Assembly: GCA_030348875.1 (NCBI GenBank)
Contig: JAUCEP010000002.1
Coordinates: 761,001 to 825,000 of the forward strand
Direction: 5' to 3'
Source: Ureibacillus composti
GTDB taxonomy: Bacteria > Bacillota > Bacilli > Bacillales_A > Planococcaceae
Length of the DNA stretch: 64,000 nt
Part shown: positions 37,522 to 48,600 of the stretch, piece after piece
Layout of the letters: every line of letters begins with the position of its first letter
Position numbering within the stretch: position 1 is the stretch's first letter
Notes under the pieces: generated by a model
Told to the model about the DNA's origin: nothing
The model's input: only the letters and a program-made list of their open reading frames with translations
Databases searched by the model: none
Position numbers and translations under genes: made by a program

Positions 37522-38946
37522 ATGGTTTTTAGTAGCCTAATATTTTTGTATGTATTTTTACCCATCGTAATTATTTTGTATTTTATCTCTCCTAAAGCAT
37601 TGCGAAATACCATATTACTCATCGTAAGTTTACTTTTCTATGCGTGGGGAGAACCTAAATATGTTTTGTTAATGTTGATTTCCATTATCATTAACTATGT
37701 ATTTGGGATTGTCATTGACAAAGCCGATGGAAAATCCAAGCGTCTAACGTTTCTTTGGATTACCGTGATTTTGAATCTAGCTATTTTAGGGTATTACAAA
37801 TATGCTGGGTTCTTTATTGATATCTTTTCGGATATCACTGGACAGGAAATCGAATGGGAAGCAGTGCCACTCCCAATCGGGATTTCGTTCTATACGTTCC
37901 AGGCAATAAGTTATATTATCGATGTTTACCGTAAAGAGGTACCAGCACAACGTAGTTTAATTGATTTATCATTATTCATTACGTTATTCCCACAACTTGT
38001 TGCGGGTCCAATTGTTCGCTATCAAACAGTGAATGAAGAAATTAAGAAACGTATTACTACAAGTTCTGATTTAATGATTGGGACAAGACGTTTCATTCAA
38101 GGGTTAGGGAAGAAAGTGTTAATTGCTAATCCTATGGGAGAAATTGCCGATCAAATCTTCGCCCTTTCCGGTGGTGACTTAACAACAGGTACGGCCTGGG
38201 TTGGGATTATTGCGTACTCACTACAAATCTATTTCGATTTCTCTGGATATAGTGATATGGCGATCGGTTTAGCGAGAATCTTCGGCTTTAAATTTGAAGA
38301 AAACTTCAATTATCCATATATTGCTCAATCCGTTTCAGAGTTTTGGCGTAGATGGCATATTTCATTAAGTTCATGGTTTAGAGATTATGTGTACTTCCCA
38401 CTTGGAGGAAGTCGTGTCAGTCACGAATGGAAAGTGTACCGAAATCTATTAGTAGTGTGGACACTTACAGGGTTTTGGCACGGTGCAAGTTGGACGTTTA
38501 TGGCGTGGGGCTTTTACTTCGGGATTTTAATTTCACTAGAGAAAAAGTTCCTATTAAAGTGGTTAAACAAAATTCCAAGAGTGTTCCGTCATATTTATGT
38601 GTTGTTTATCGTTATGATAGGGTGGGTATTCTTTAGAGCGGACAATTTTTCTTATGCATTTGATTACCTGAAGGCGATGTTCTTTATGACTGATGCGGCA
38701 ACATTTGATTACGAGACGCTACTGTATATGAAAGATTATGCTATTTACTTCATTGCAGCCTTTGTTTTATCAATGCCAATCTATATTATGTATCAAAAAT
38801 GGTCAGAATCAAAAGCAGAGAAATCCATTGCTTATGCTGCACCGTTAAGAATTTGGCAAACTGTTTTCTACATTGCACTGATTCTAGTAATTACAATGTA
38901 CTTAGTAAATGCAACACATAATCCATTCATTTACTTTAGATTCTAG
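37522..38946 (+). CDS. MBOAT-family O-acyltransferase (AlgI/DltB type)
   Basis: A 474-residue protein with about 11 membrane helices that moves acyl groups across the membrane to an exported polymer. Family blocks: LLIVSLLFYAWGEPKYVLLM near the N-terminus, FPQLVAGPIVRY, and SEFWRRWHISLSSWFRDYVY with YFPLGGSRV. LTGFWHGASW contains the invariant active-site His320. The start is ATG 37522. It is followed without a gap by a DHHW/AlgJ-like gene, the usual partner in O-acetylation systems, rather than by dlt genes. Confidence 0.93.
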   Translation: MVFSSLIFLYVFLPIVIILYFISPKALRNTILLIVSLLFYAWGEPKYVLLMLISIIINYVFGIVIDKADGKSKRLTFLWITVILNLAILGYYKYAGFFIDIFSDITGQEIEWEAVPLPIGISFYTFQAISYIIDVYRKEVPAQRSLIDLSLFITLFPQLVAGPIVRYQTVNEEIKKRITTSSDLMIGTRRFIQGLGKKVLIANPMGEIADQIFALSGGDLTTGTAWVGIIAYSLQIYFDFSGYSDMAIGLARIFGFKFEENFNYPYIAQSVSEFWRRWHISLSSWFRDYVYFPLGGSRVSHEWKVYRNLLVVWTLTGFWHGASWTFMAWGFYFGILISLEKKFLLKWLNKIPRVFRHIYVLFIVMIGWVFFRADNFSYAFDYLKAMFFMTDAATFDYETLLYMKDYAIYFIAAFVLSMPIYIMYQKWSESKAEKSIAYAAPLRIWQTVFYIALILVITMYLVNATHNPFIYFRF

Positions 38947-38955
38947 GTGAAAAAC

Positions 38956-40140
38956 ATGAAAATACTAAATTTCTTATTACCCATAGCCTTTATTGCGGTC
39001 CTAGTAACGGGCCTAGTTCTTCATTTTAAAACCGAAGATCGCGAAATTTCCGAAATGGAAAACCGCACGCTTCAACAGGGAGATTTTGAACCAACTTTCA
39101 AAAATGTAGTTTCAGGTGAGTACGTAAAAAAAGTGGAAAGCTATATCACAGATCAGTTTCCTTATCGTGATGATTGGATGAAATCTTTTGTAAAAAGCCA
39201 AATTGCACTTGGAGAATCCTTTATTAAAAATCGTTACTACGTTGACGCGGCAACAGGCTGGATTGTAGCAAAACCTTTCCCCGTCATTGAAGACAAAACA
39301 ATTGAGCTTTTTGCAAATGAATTTGCTGAAATACAACAAGGCTTAGCTAAAAATGACATTCCAATGGCATTTTTCACATTTCCAGCAAAAGCAACATATG
39401 TCCTAGAGCCAAGTCCTGACTTTATGCCAGTAGATGGTGGAATTGAAAGCAACAATCGATTACATGTAGTGCTAACTGAAAAGGGCATTGATAACGCAAA
39501 AATCATGGATTCAATTCCTGAAGGCGTAGATGTCCATGATATGTATTTTAAAACAGACCATCACTGGAAAATGTATGGTGCTTATCAAGGTTACTTAGCT
39601 TTAATGGAAAACATAAATGAACGTATTGGTGAAAACATTGAACCAATTCCATATGATGAAACGAATAATGTTTGTTTACCAAATGCATTTTCTGGATCAT
39701 GGAATAAAGTGCTATACATGACGGTCCAAAGTGATGATCAAGTATGCTATAACTATCCAGAATCCTTTGAAAAACAATTCCAAGTTTATAAAGGCGATGT
39801 GATCGCTGGAAAAGAGCCACTGTCATTTAGCGACATTTATGGACAAGCCAAAAATGCGGATGATGAAGAACTAGTATCCTATGCGAGTGGTTATTCGGCC
39901 GACTATGCAGTGCTAAATATATTAAATAAGGACTACGACTCAGATAAACATATTGTCGTGGTCAAAGATTCCTATTTTAATGCGATTCAGTTCCATGTAG
40001 CGAGCCATTTCAAACAACTAACCGTATTGGATTTACGTTATCTTAAAGGTAATGCAACAGATATTATCGCAGAGTTAAATCCAGATTATGTATTCTTTGC
40101 ATATAACGATCGCAACTTCGATGTTGTAAAGAAATATTAA
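38956..40140 (+). CDS. DHHW-family protein, AlgJ/AlgX-like acetylation partner
   Basis: A 394-residue protein anchored by one N-terminal helix (KILNFLLPIAFIAVLVTG) with an SGNH-hydrolase-like domain outside. YFKTDHHWKMYGAYQGYLAL contains the name-giving DHHW catalytic pair; the upstream DQFPYRDDWM block and a late VVVKDSYFNAI Ser-bearing motif complete the site. I prefer ATG 38956 (after TAGGTGA) to the GTG at 38947. It abuts the MBOAT gene, so the two are surely cotranscribed. It would receive acetyl groups from the MBOAT protein and pass them to a wall polysaccharide (inference from AlgI/AlgJ). Confidence 0.88.
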   Translation: MKILNFLLPIAFIAVLVTGLVLHFKTEDREISEMENRTLQQGDFEPTFKNVVSGEYVKKVESYITDQFPYRDDWMKSFVKSQIALGESFIKNRYYVDAATGWIVAKPFPVIEDKTIELFANEFAEIQQGLAKNDIPMAFFTFPAKATYVLEPSPDFMPVDGGIESNNRLHVVLTEKGIDNAKIMDSIPEGVDVHDMYFKTDHHWKMYGAYQGYLALMENINERIGENIEPIPYDETNNVCLPNAFSGSWNKVLYMTVQSDDQVCYNYPESFEKQFQVYKGDVIAGKEPLSFSDIYGQAKNADDEELVSYASGYSADYAVLNILNKDYDSDKHIVVVKDSYFNAIQFHVASHFKQLTVLDLRYLKGNATDIIAELNPDYVFFAYNDRNFDVVKKY

Positions 40141-40147
40141 TGATTTA

Positions 40148-40190
40148 TAAGAGTTATCCCGAGTAGGTTTTGGGATAACTCTTTTTATTT
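40148..40190 (+). terminator. Terminator after the MBOAT-DHHW pair
   Basis: AGAGTTATCCC and GGGATAACTCT, then TTTTT. Confidence 0.8.
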
Positions 40191-40417
40191 ATAATTAAAG
40201 TTAATTTTTTGTAAAAATTTGTATCCACTTCTGCTACTTTTAACATAGGATTTTCCTACTAAACTATAGTGTTTGTAGGTATATGAATCTTCAATATTAT
40301 ATAAATTCAATATTTACAAAATCTTGATATAGATTTACCAGTAGTTTAACAAAACTTCATTACTATAAGTATTTGAGAGAAATGAAAAATTTTGTCAAAT
40401 GGAAAAGAGGTTTCGTA

Positions 40418-43400
40418 ATGAAGAAAAAGAAATTAAACAAGTATTTTGTCGCAACACTTGCTTCTACAGTTGCTGCTTCAAGTACTGGAGTAGTTGCACC
40501 TCCTACTGCTGATGCTGCAAAGTCATTTCCTGATGTGAAATCTAGTGATTATTTCTATCAAGCTGTGTCGAATTTAGCAGAACGTGGCGTAATCAATGGT
40601 TTCAAAGATGGTAACTTTAAACCATATGAAAATGTAACGCGCGGACAAGCAGCAGTTATTATTGCAGGGGCACTAGGTCTTGATACAATAAATGTGAAGA
40701 ATCCAAACTTTAAGGATGTCACAACAAAACATCCTTATTATGGGGCAATTGCTGCGCTAGCAAATAAAGGATATATTAATGGTTTTGAAGATGGTACTTT
40801 CGGTTCTAGCAAACCTATTACACGTAACCATATGGCAATTATCATCGCCAAAGCTTTTAATCTACAAACAACTTCCAATCAACCTGCTCCATTTACTGAT
40901 ATGTACCCTGACTACAAAGGGTTCATTACGGCTCTTTACGAAAACGGAGTTACATCCGGTACGACAAAATCAACATTTGGTGGAGCTTCTAACGTAACAC
41001 GTGGTCAATTGGCACAATTTGTTGTAAATGCTGAAAAAGCTAAAAACGCTAAAAACGCTAATCATGTGGAAGAATCATTCACAGTTAATAGCGTCTCAGA
41101 TTTGGCAATTAAAACTTCAAAAGGTGAATTGAAAATTGCTTCATCTCTTAAGTCAATTTTTGCTTCTACAAATGTAGATGCATTAAAAGAGGCAGAAGTG
41201 AAAGCGGTTATTGAAGATGATGAAGTAAAATCGATTTCATCAATTACGTTAAATACAGCTGGGACAGCAGATAAAGCAGTTGTGTTTGATGGAGGAAAAT
41301 CAACTATTACTGGCAATGTGAAAGTAAACGCTGACTATGTTGCAGTAAACAATGTAACGGTAAATGGAGACGTAACTTTAACTAGTAAAGTAGTAAATGA
41401 GTTTGCAGCTGAAGGATTAATTGCAAAAGGTGAGTTAGTGATTGATGAGGCTTCACCAGTCGCTACAGCAGTTGCATCTTTAACAAACGTGGCTGCAGAA
41501 ACAGCAAATGGACCAAAAATTAACTTAAAAGGATCAAATGTAAATAGCGTTCATGCAAAACGCGACAATGTTGCCATTTCATCTGATAAAAAACTCCCAG
41601 AAGTAAAAGTTTCTGCAAAAGTAACAGCAATTGAAGTAAACGCAGATGTTGAAAAAGTAACGATTAATGTAACCGTTAAACTTGAAATCACTGGTAAAGG
41701 TTCAATTGATGAAGTTGCAGTAGAAAAAGCCGTTGAACTAGCACTTAAAGTAGCTGGACAAGTTAAAGAGTTAGTTGTCGATAACAAAGATACAAAAGTA
41801 GAAGTAGGCGTAAGCGTAGCAATCGATAAATTAGTTGTTCCAGCAGGTTCAGACGTAGCTTCTGTCGTGAAAAACTACAACAGCGTAAAAGATAAAATTA
41901 AAGATGTAAAAGAAGATAAAGGTTCTGAAGTGAAACCAGGTAATGGTAACAATACTGGTGGTAGCTCTGGAGGGAGTTCAAGTGGATCTAGCGGCGGTTC
42001 ATCAGGCGGTAACAATAATAATAAAAACTTCTCATTATCAATCATGCATACGAATGATACGCATGCGAATTTAGATAATGTTGCAAAAACAGTAACTGCA
42101 GTAAAAGAAGTAAGATCGCAAAAACCAGATGCATTGTTACTAAATGCTGGGGACGTATTCTCTGGAACTCTATACTTCAATGAATTCCAAGGAAAAGCTG
42201 ACTTAGCATTCATGAATTTAATGAAATACGATGCAATGACTTTCGGTAACCATGAATTCGATTTAGGGAAAAGTGGAGAAGGTCACCAAGCGCTAGCAGA
42301 ATTTATTGCTGGATCGAAATTCCCATTTATAAGTGCAAATGTTAATTTCTCAGCTGATGAAAAATTCCAAGGTTTATTCAGTGATTTAATCTCAAGTGAG
42401 CCAGAAAACGGAAAGATCTACAACGGTATTATTAAAGAAATCAATGGTGAAAAAGTTGGAATCTTCGGTTTAACAACTGCAGAAACAAAAAATCTTTCAA
42501 GTCCTGAAAAAATTACTTTTGAAGATTACAAAACAGAAGCAGAAAAAGCAGTTAAAGCATTTGAAGATAAAGGTATAGACAAAATTATCGCAATTACACA
42601 TATAGGGTATGACGACAATGCAGCTGTAGATAACGATTTAACTTTAGCAGCTGAAGTTGAGGGAATTGATGTTATTGTTGGCGGTCACAGTCATACAGAA
42701 TTAAAATCACCTGTTGTTGTAGATCGAGAAAAAACGCCTACTATAATTGTTCAATCAGGTGCAAATAATACAAATTTAGGTGTGCTTGACGTTGAGTTCG
42801 ATAAAAACGGAAAAGTAGTTAATCATGATGGGAAATTAATCAAAATTAATGAAACACAGAAAGATAAAGATGGTAAAGACTTAAAAGATGAAAATGGAAA
42901 AGTTTTATATGTACATCCTGAAGATGCAGAAGCAAAAGAAATTCTTGCGGACTATAAAGCACAAGTTGAAAAACTAGCTAAAGAGGAAATTGGTGTTTCA
43001 ACAGAAACAAAATTAGAAAATCCACGTACAAATGGTGATAATACCAAACCTAGTGTTCGTAAAAATGAAACAATTCTAGGAAACCTTATTACAGACGGTA
43101 TGCTTAAAAAAGCAAAAGATTTCACTGGTGAAAATGTTGTCATGGCATTCCAAAACGGAGGAGGTATCCGTGCAGCAATTGACGCAGGTCCAATCACTGT
43201 TGGTGAAGTAATTACTGTTCTTCCATTTGGTAATACATTAGCGGTAATGGATGTAACGGGGGCAGAGTTAAAAGAAGCATTTGAAATAAGTGTTGGTAAT
43301 TATCCTGCAGAGAATGGTGGATTCTTACATGTAGCTGGAGCAAAAGTAGAATATGATTCATCAAAACCTGGATATAAAGTTGATGATAAAGGTGTAGTTC

Positions 43401-45520
43401 TGGAAAAAGGTCAACGTGTAGTTTCTATTAAATATAAAAATCAAGAAGGTGATTTTGTAGAAATTAAGGATGATGACATATACACAATTGCTACTAATGC
43501 ATTCACTGCACAAGGTGGAGATGGTTATACACCATTTGCAAAAGCATATTCGGAAGGTCGGGTAAAAGACTTAGGTTTATCAGATTGGGAAAACTTCAGA
43601 GAACATTTACAAGGTATAGAAACAATTCCAACTGAAACTGAAGGCCGTATTGTGGATGTTGCGGATAAAGAGGAAGGATCTATTAACGAGAATCCTGGTA
43701 CATCACCAGCTCCTACGAATCCAACAGCACCAACACTGTTAAACACAAATCCTGAGAAGTTATCAGTAACTCAAGTTGGTCGTTATGACAGTGGCCAAGG
43801 TGAAATTGGTACGGAAATTATGGCATATGATTCTTCACAAAAACTAGCATTCGTAACAAATGGTGCAGTTAACGGTTTCGATATTATGTCATTTGAGGAT
43901 TTAAAAACGGGCGAGTATACTGCTATCGAATCAACTAAACGTGTAGTTTTAGCTAATTATGGAATCCAAGATGTAACCAACATTACAAGTATTGCAGCAC
44001 ATCCCACTGAAGATTTAATTGCAATCGCTGCTTATGGCGAAAAAACGGAAAAAGGTTACGTAGTCTTTGCTACAAAAGATGGTAAATACGTGAAGCACGT
44101 GCAAGTTGGTTATTTACCAGACTCATTAGAATTTACACCAAATGGCACACAGCTTGTAGTGGCTAATGAAGGTGAACCAAATGATGACACAACAATTGAT
44201 CCAGAAGGTTCCATTTCAATTATTGATGTTGAAACATTTGAACATACAAACTTAACGTTTACAGAAAATATGTTAGATGAAAAAGTACGTATGTCTTATA
44301 AAGGAATGGGTTCATCATACTTAGAGCAACTTGAACCAGAGTTCGTAACAATTTCATCTGACAGTAAAACAGTATACGTTTCTTTACAAGAAAACAACTC
44401 GATTGCAACAATTGATTTAACATCTAAAACGATTAAAAGCGTAGAAGGCCTTGGTGTTCTTGACCACTCTGTTGCTGGCTATGAAATGGATGCAAATAAA
44501 GATGACAAAGAAGCAAACATTCTGAAAGCACCTATATTAACGTTCCATATGCCAGATGCAATCGATACATTCACAATCGACGGCACAACATACATCATCA
44601 CACCAAATGAAGGTGATTCACGTGATTATACTGGCTATAGCGAAGTGCTAGATTTAAAAGAACTTGTACCAATTAACTTAAAAGCAGATCGTTATAAAGG
44701 GTACACACAAGAGGAATTAAATGCATTTGATCTATCTTCCATTGAGGGGTATAAAGTCACAACCGAAAATGGTAAAAATGCTGAAGGTAAGTATGAAGCT
44801 ATCTACGGTTATGGTGGGCGTAGCTTCTCAATATTCAATGCAGCAACAATGGAACGAGTATTCGATAGTGGCAATGAATTTGAAACAATTATTAAAGATC
44901 AAACACCTACCTTATTTAATATTAACAACGATAATATCAAAGCAGATAACCGAAGTGACGACAAGGGTCCAGAGCCAGAATCAGCGGTAGTAGGTGTTGT
45001 CGATGGTACAACATATGGTTTCATCGGTTTAGAGCGATACAGTGCTATTATGGTTTACGATTTAACAAATCCAGAAGAACCACAATTTGTCACTATGATT
45101 TCATCACGGGACTTCACAAAAGATGTGGCTGGTGACGTTTCTCCAGAAGGATTAAAGTTTATCCCTGCTGCTCAAAGTCCTACCGGTAAAGCAATACTAG
45201 TCGCAACACATGAGGTTTCAGGAACAATTGCTGTTTACGAATTAGGGAAAGGTGTTACTACAAAAGAAGTTTCTCCAGAAGCATTTTCTGGAACGGTAGA
45301 AACTCCAAATGTTATTGAGGGCAATGTAAAAGTAAATGTTGAAAATGCTATCCAACTTCAAAATGCAGTAATTAAAGGAAACCTAATATTAGAAGGAACA
45401 CCAAGTGAAAACTTTAACATTCAGAACGTAACAGTTGAAGGGGATGCAGATTTATCAGGTTTAGAAGGAATTAACTATACTTTTGATGGATTAGAAGTAA
45501 CAGGAGAAACAATACTTTAA
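40418..45520 (+). CDS. Giant SLH-anchored 5'-nucleotidase with choice-of-anchor-I domain
   Basis: A 1700-residue cell-surface enzyme. ATG 40418 follows AAGAGG; a TTG-initiated extension from 40373 is not supported. Order: signal peptide (1 to about 33), three SLH domains (about 35-205), a Val/Lys/Asp-rich beta region (about 220-510), and a Gly/Ser linker (GGSSGGSSSGSSGG). Then comes a calcineurin-like phosphatase: MHTNDTHANL, LLNAGDVFSGTLY, TFGNHEFDLG, GGHSHTEL. The 5'-nucleotidase C-domain follows (NGGGIRAAIDAGPITVGEV). Next is a beta-propeller-like choice-of-anchor-I domain (about 1105-1630) and a C-terminal beta segment resembling the earlier one. It probably releases phosphate and nucleosides from extracellular nucleotides. 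Confidence 0.9.
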   Translation: MKKKKLNKYFVATLASTVAASSTGVVAPPTADAAKSFPDVKSSDYFYQAVSNLAERGVINGFKDGNFKPYENVTRGQAAVIIAGALGLDTINVKNPNFKDVTTKHPYYGAIAALANKGYINGFEDGTFGSSKPITRNHMAIIIAKAFNLQTTSNQPAPFTDMYPDYKGFITALYENGVTSGTTKSTFGGASNVTRGQLAQFVVNAEKAKNAKNANHVEESFTVNSVSDLAIKTSKGELKIASSLKSIFASTNVDALKEAEVKAVIEDDEVKSISSITLNTAGTADKAVVFDGGKSTITGNVKVNADYVAVNNVTVNGDVTLTSKVVNEFAAEGLIAKGELVIDEASPVATAVASLTNVAAETANGPKINLKGSNVNSVHAKRDNVAISSDKKLPEVKVSAKVTAIEVNADVEKVTINVTVKLEITGKGSIDEVAVEKAVELALKVAGQVKELVVDNKDTKVEVGVSVAIDKLVVPAGSDVASVVKNYNSVKDKIKDVKEDKGSEVKPGNGNNTGGSSGGSSSGSSGGSSGGNNNNKNFSLSIMHTNDTHANLDNVAKTVTAVKEVRSQKPDALLLNAGDVFSGTLYFNEFQGKADLAFMNLMKYDAMTFGNHEFDLGKSGEGHQALAEFIAGSKFPFISANVNFSADEKFQGLFSDLISSEPENGKIYNGIIKEINGEKVGIFGLTTAETKNLSSPEKITFEDYKTEAEKAVKAFEDKGIDKIIAITHIGYDDNAAVDNDLTLAAEVEGIDVIVGGHSHTELKSPVVVDREKTPTIIVQSGANNTNLGVLDVEFDKNGKVVNHDGKLIKINETQKDKDGKDLKDENGKVLYVHPEDAEAKEILADYKAQVEKLAKEEIGVSTETKLENPRTNGDNTKPSVRKNETILGNLITDGMLKKAKDFTGENVVMAFQNGGGIRAAIDAGPITVGEVITVLPFGNTLAVMDVTGAELKEAFEISVGNYPAENGGFLHVAGAKVEYDSSKPGYKVDDKGVVLEKGQRVVSIKYKNQEGDFVEIKDDDIYTIATNAFTAQGGDGYTPFAKAYSEGRVKDLGLSDWENFREHLQGIETIPTETEGRIVDVADKEEGSINENPGTSPAPTNPTAPTLLNTNPEKLSVTQVGRYDSGQGEIGTEIMAYDSSQKLAFVTNGAVNGFDIMSFEDLKTGEYTAIESTKRVVLANYGIQDVTNITSIAAHPTEDLIAIAAYGEKTEKGYVVFATKDGKYVKHVQVGYLPDSLEFTPNGTQLVVANEGEPNDDTTIDPEGSISIIDVETFEHTNLTFTENMLDEKVRMSYKGMGSSYLEQLEPEFVTISSDSKTVYVSLQENNSIATIDLTSKTIKSVEGLGVLDHSVAGYEMDANKDDKEANILKAPILTFHMPDAIDTFTIDGTTYIITPNEGDSRDYTGYSEVLDLKELVPINLKADRYKGYTQEELNAFDLSSIEGYKVTTENGKNAEGKYEAIYGYGGRSFSIFNAATMERVFDSGNEFETIIKDQTPTLFNINNDNIKADNRSDDKGPEPESAVVGVVDGTTYGFIGLERYSAIMVYDLTNPEEPQFVTMISSRDFTKDVAGDVSPEGLKFIPAAQSPTGKAILVATHEVSGTIAVYELGKGVTTKEVSPEAFSGTVETPNVIEGNVKVNVENAIQLQNAVIKGNLILEGTPSENFNIQNVTVEGDADLSGLEGINYTFDGLEVTGETIL

Positions 45521-45642
45521 TAGATTTGAAAGCCATTCATCATATTTAGTTATGGTGAATGGCTAATAGAAACTGGCCATTAAGTTACGAGTTTATTAGA
45601 GAAAACATATGCTTTTAATTTTGCATTAAAAAGGAGTTTACT

Positions 45643-48600
45643 ATGATGAGAAAACGAAAATGGAAGAAACCGGTTAACGCATTCCTAGCTACAAGTATGA
45701 TTGCAAGTGCAGTTGCACCAGTTGTACCGACAGTGGCAAATGCAGAAACTATAGTTGCGACTGATTTAATCATTTCGGAGTATATTGAAGGCAGTAGTTA
45801 TAATAAAGCTATTGAAATATACAATGGAACAGGTGCTCCAGTTGATTTAAATAAATATTCTTTGGAGCTCATTACAAATGGTGATCCTTCTTCTAATGTG
45901 CAAACTATAAAACTGTCAGGTACTTTAGAACATGATAATGTGTATGTTTTATATCATGGACAAGCAAATGATGCTATTAAAAATGTAGGAGATTTAGAAA
46001 ATTCTTCAGTTATTAACTTTAATGGGAATGACCCAGTTTTATTAAAGAAAGACGGAGAAGTTATCGATTCTCTAGGAAAAGTTGGGTCATCAGCTGACTT
46101 TGCTAAGGATAAAACATTAGTTCGTAAATCATCGATACTTACTGGTGACGCTGTAATGGATGACACTTTTGATGCAACTTTAGAGTGGGAAGTATTACCT
46201 AAAGATACTACTTCAAATCTAGGCTCCCATGAGATGGGGGCAACTCCAGGTGAACCAGGTGATCCGGATCCAACTGAAGTAGAAGTAATTTCAATAGCTG
46301 ATGCTCATACAAAAGCGGCTGGTGAAACTGTAACGGTTAAAGGCATCGTATCAGCTAATTTAAAAAATACTATCTCAATTCAAGATGAAACAGGAGGTAT
46401 CGCAGTACGTCCAACTAGCTTAGATATGAAAATTGGAGATGAGGTAACACTAACAGGTAAGTTAGTTGACTATCGAGGATTACTTCAATTAGATTCTGCT
46501 TCAATCGTTGAAAAAGGACCGAACGTAGGAGCTCCTCAAGCTAAAATTGTCACTGGTGCTGAGCTGAGCGAGGTAAATGAATCGCAACTTGTGACAGTGA
46601 AAAACGTTACACTTAATTCAGTAACAGGAACAAGCTGGAAAAACTTCACTGCATCTGATGGTTCAGAATTTATCGTTCGCGATGAAACGGGTGAACTAAA
46701 TTCATTAGAAGTAGGAACAACTTACGAATCTATTACAGGAATTGTTCAACAGTTCGATAATGATTATCAAATCATTCCTCGCTCCGAACTAGATATCGTT
46801 GTTGATAGCACTACTATAAAACCTGCACTAGCATCTCTTGGATCTGGCACATTTGTGGGCTCTCAATCAGTAACATTATCTACAACTACAGCAGGAGCCG
46901 AAATATTCTATACATTAGATGGCTCAGAACCAACTGATCAGAGCGCAAAATATGTGGAACCTATACAAATTACAAAGAATACAACACTAAAAGCAATTGT
47001 AAAAGCTCAAGATGGTACATTTAGTGAAGTCTCAACCTTTGTTTATAAGATAACGGATTCTTTACAAATTCATGATCTTCAAGGAGAAGGCCATACCTCT
47101 CCATATGACGATCAAACTGTTCAAGGAATACAAGGAATTGTAACTTACAACTTCACATTAAATGGCTCAAACTATTATACAATCCAAACACCAGATGAAT
47201 TAGCGGATAATAATGCGAAAACTTCTGAAGCGATTCTCTTATACAGTGGTAAAAAAGCGTGGGATATTCAAGTAGGTGATTTAGTTTCAGTAACTGGTAC
47301 AGTTGATGAATACGCGTACGATGGATATAGTGATCGTAACAATACAGATTTGAAAACTACTCAAATTAATGTTCGTGATGACAAAGATGGAAAAGTTGAA
47401 GTTCTTCAAGAAAATGTTGATCTACCGGAACCTTTTGTAATCGATGAAAGTACTCTAACAGCAAAACATATTGAAGATGATGAATTAACAGAATTCCAAC
47501 CAGAAGAAGATGCACTTGATTTCTGGGAAAGTATTGAAGGTATGCGTGTACAAGTTGGAAACGTTAAAGCAGTTGCACCACAAGAACATGGTGATTTAAT
47601 TACAGTGCTTGAAAGTGCTGAAACAAATTCTTTACATGGCGGCCTATTACTTACAGAAGATGATCAAAATCCAGAAAGAATCCAATTCCGCTTAGAACCG
47701 AATGGACCCGCTCGAGATTTTGAAGTCGCAACTGGTGATAAATTTAATGGACCAATAGAAGGAATTGTTGGTTACTCTTATCAAAACTATAAAATTTATG
47801 CCGACCTAGATGAAATGAAAGCTGTCCATGAAAAAGGTTCTGCAGTTCCTGAAAAAACAAACATTGAGAAAAAAGAGGATAAGTTAACAATTGCATCATA
47901 CAACCTAGAAAACTTCTCGAATAATAATGCTTCAAATGAAACACCACAATCAAAGGTAGAAAAATTAGCAAGAGCAATTGGTACAGATATGGGAAGTCCA
48001 GATATTGTTGGTGTAACTGAAGTACAAGATAATAATGGACAAGATGCTGGTGGAACAGAAGCAAACGAAAGTTATGAACGCCTAATCGCAGCAATTAAAG
48101 AAGAAAGTGGAGTAGAGTATAAATACTTAAACATTGACCCAATTGCTGGTCAAGATGGTGGTGCTCCAAACGCGAATATCCGAGTTGGATTCTTATATAA
48201 TCCTGAACGTATTTCATTACCTGAAGGAATTGAATCAGGGGATGCGACTACAGCAGTTGGTTACGAAAATGGAAAACTAACACATAATCCAGGACGTATT
48301 GACCCGACGAATGCAGCATTTAATAGTAGTCGTAAACCCTTAGCAGCTCAATTTAACTTCCAAGGTGAAGAAGTTATCGTAATTGCGAATCATTGGAATT
48401 CAAAATCGGGGGATACGCCATTATTTGGTGCTACTCAACCACCTGTTTATGGCAGTGAATCACAACGTCATAAGATTGCAAATGTTGTATATGATTTCAT
48501 AAATAATATTAAATCGAAAAATCCTGATGCAAACATCGTTTCACTTGGAGACTTTAACGACTTCCAATTCTCGAAATCATTAGAAATCCACGAAGGCGAA

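Noticed and set aside
43525-43746. Minus-strand ORFs inside the 5'-nucleotidase, RND, mbl and DNase genes
   Set aside because: Shadow frames of strongly coding genes, with typical antisense composition.
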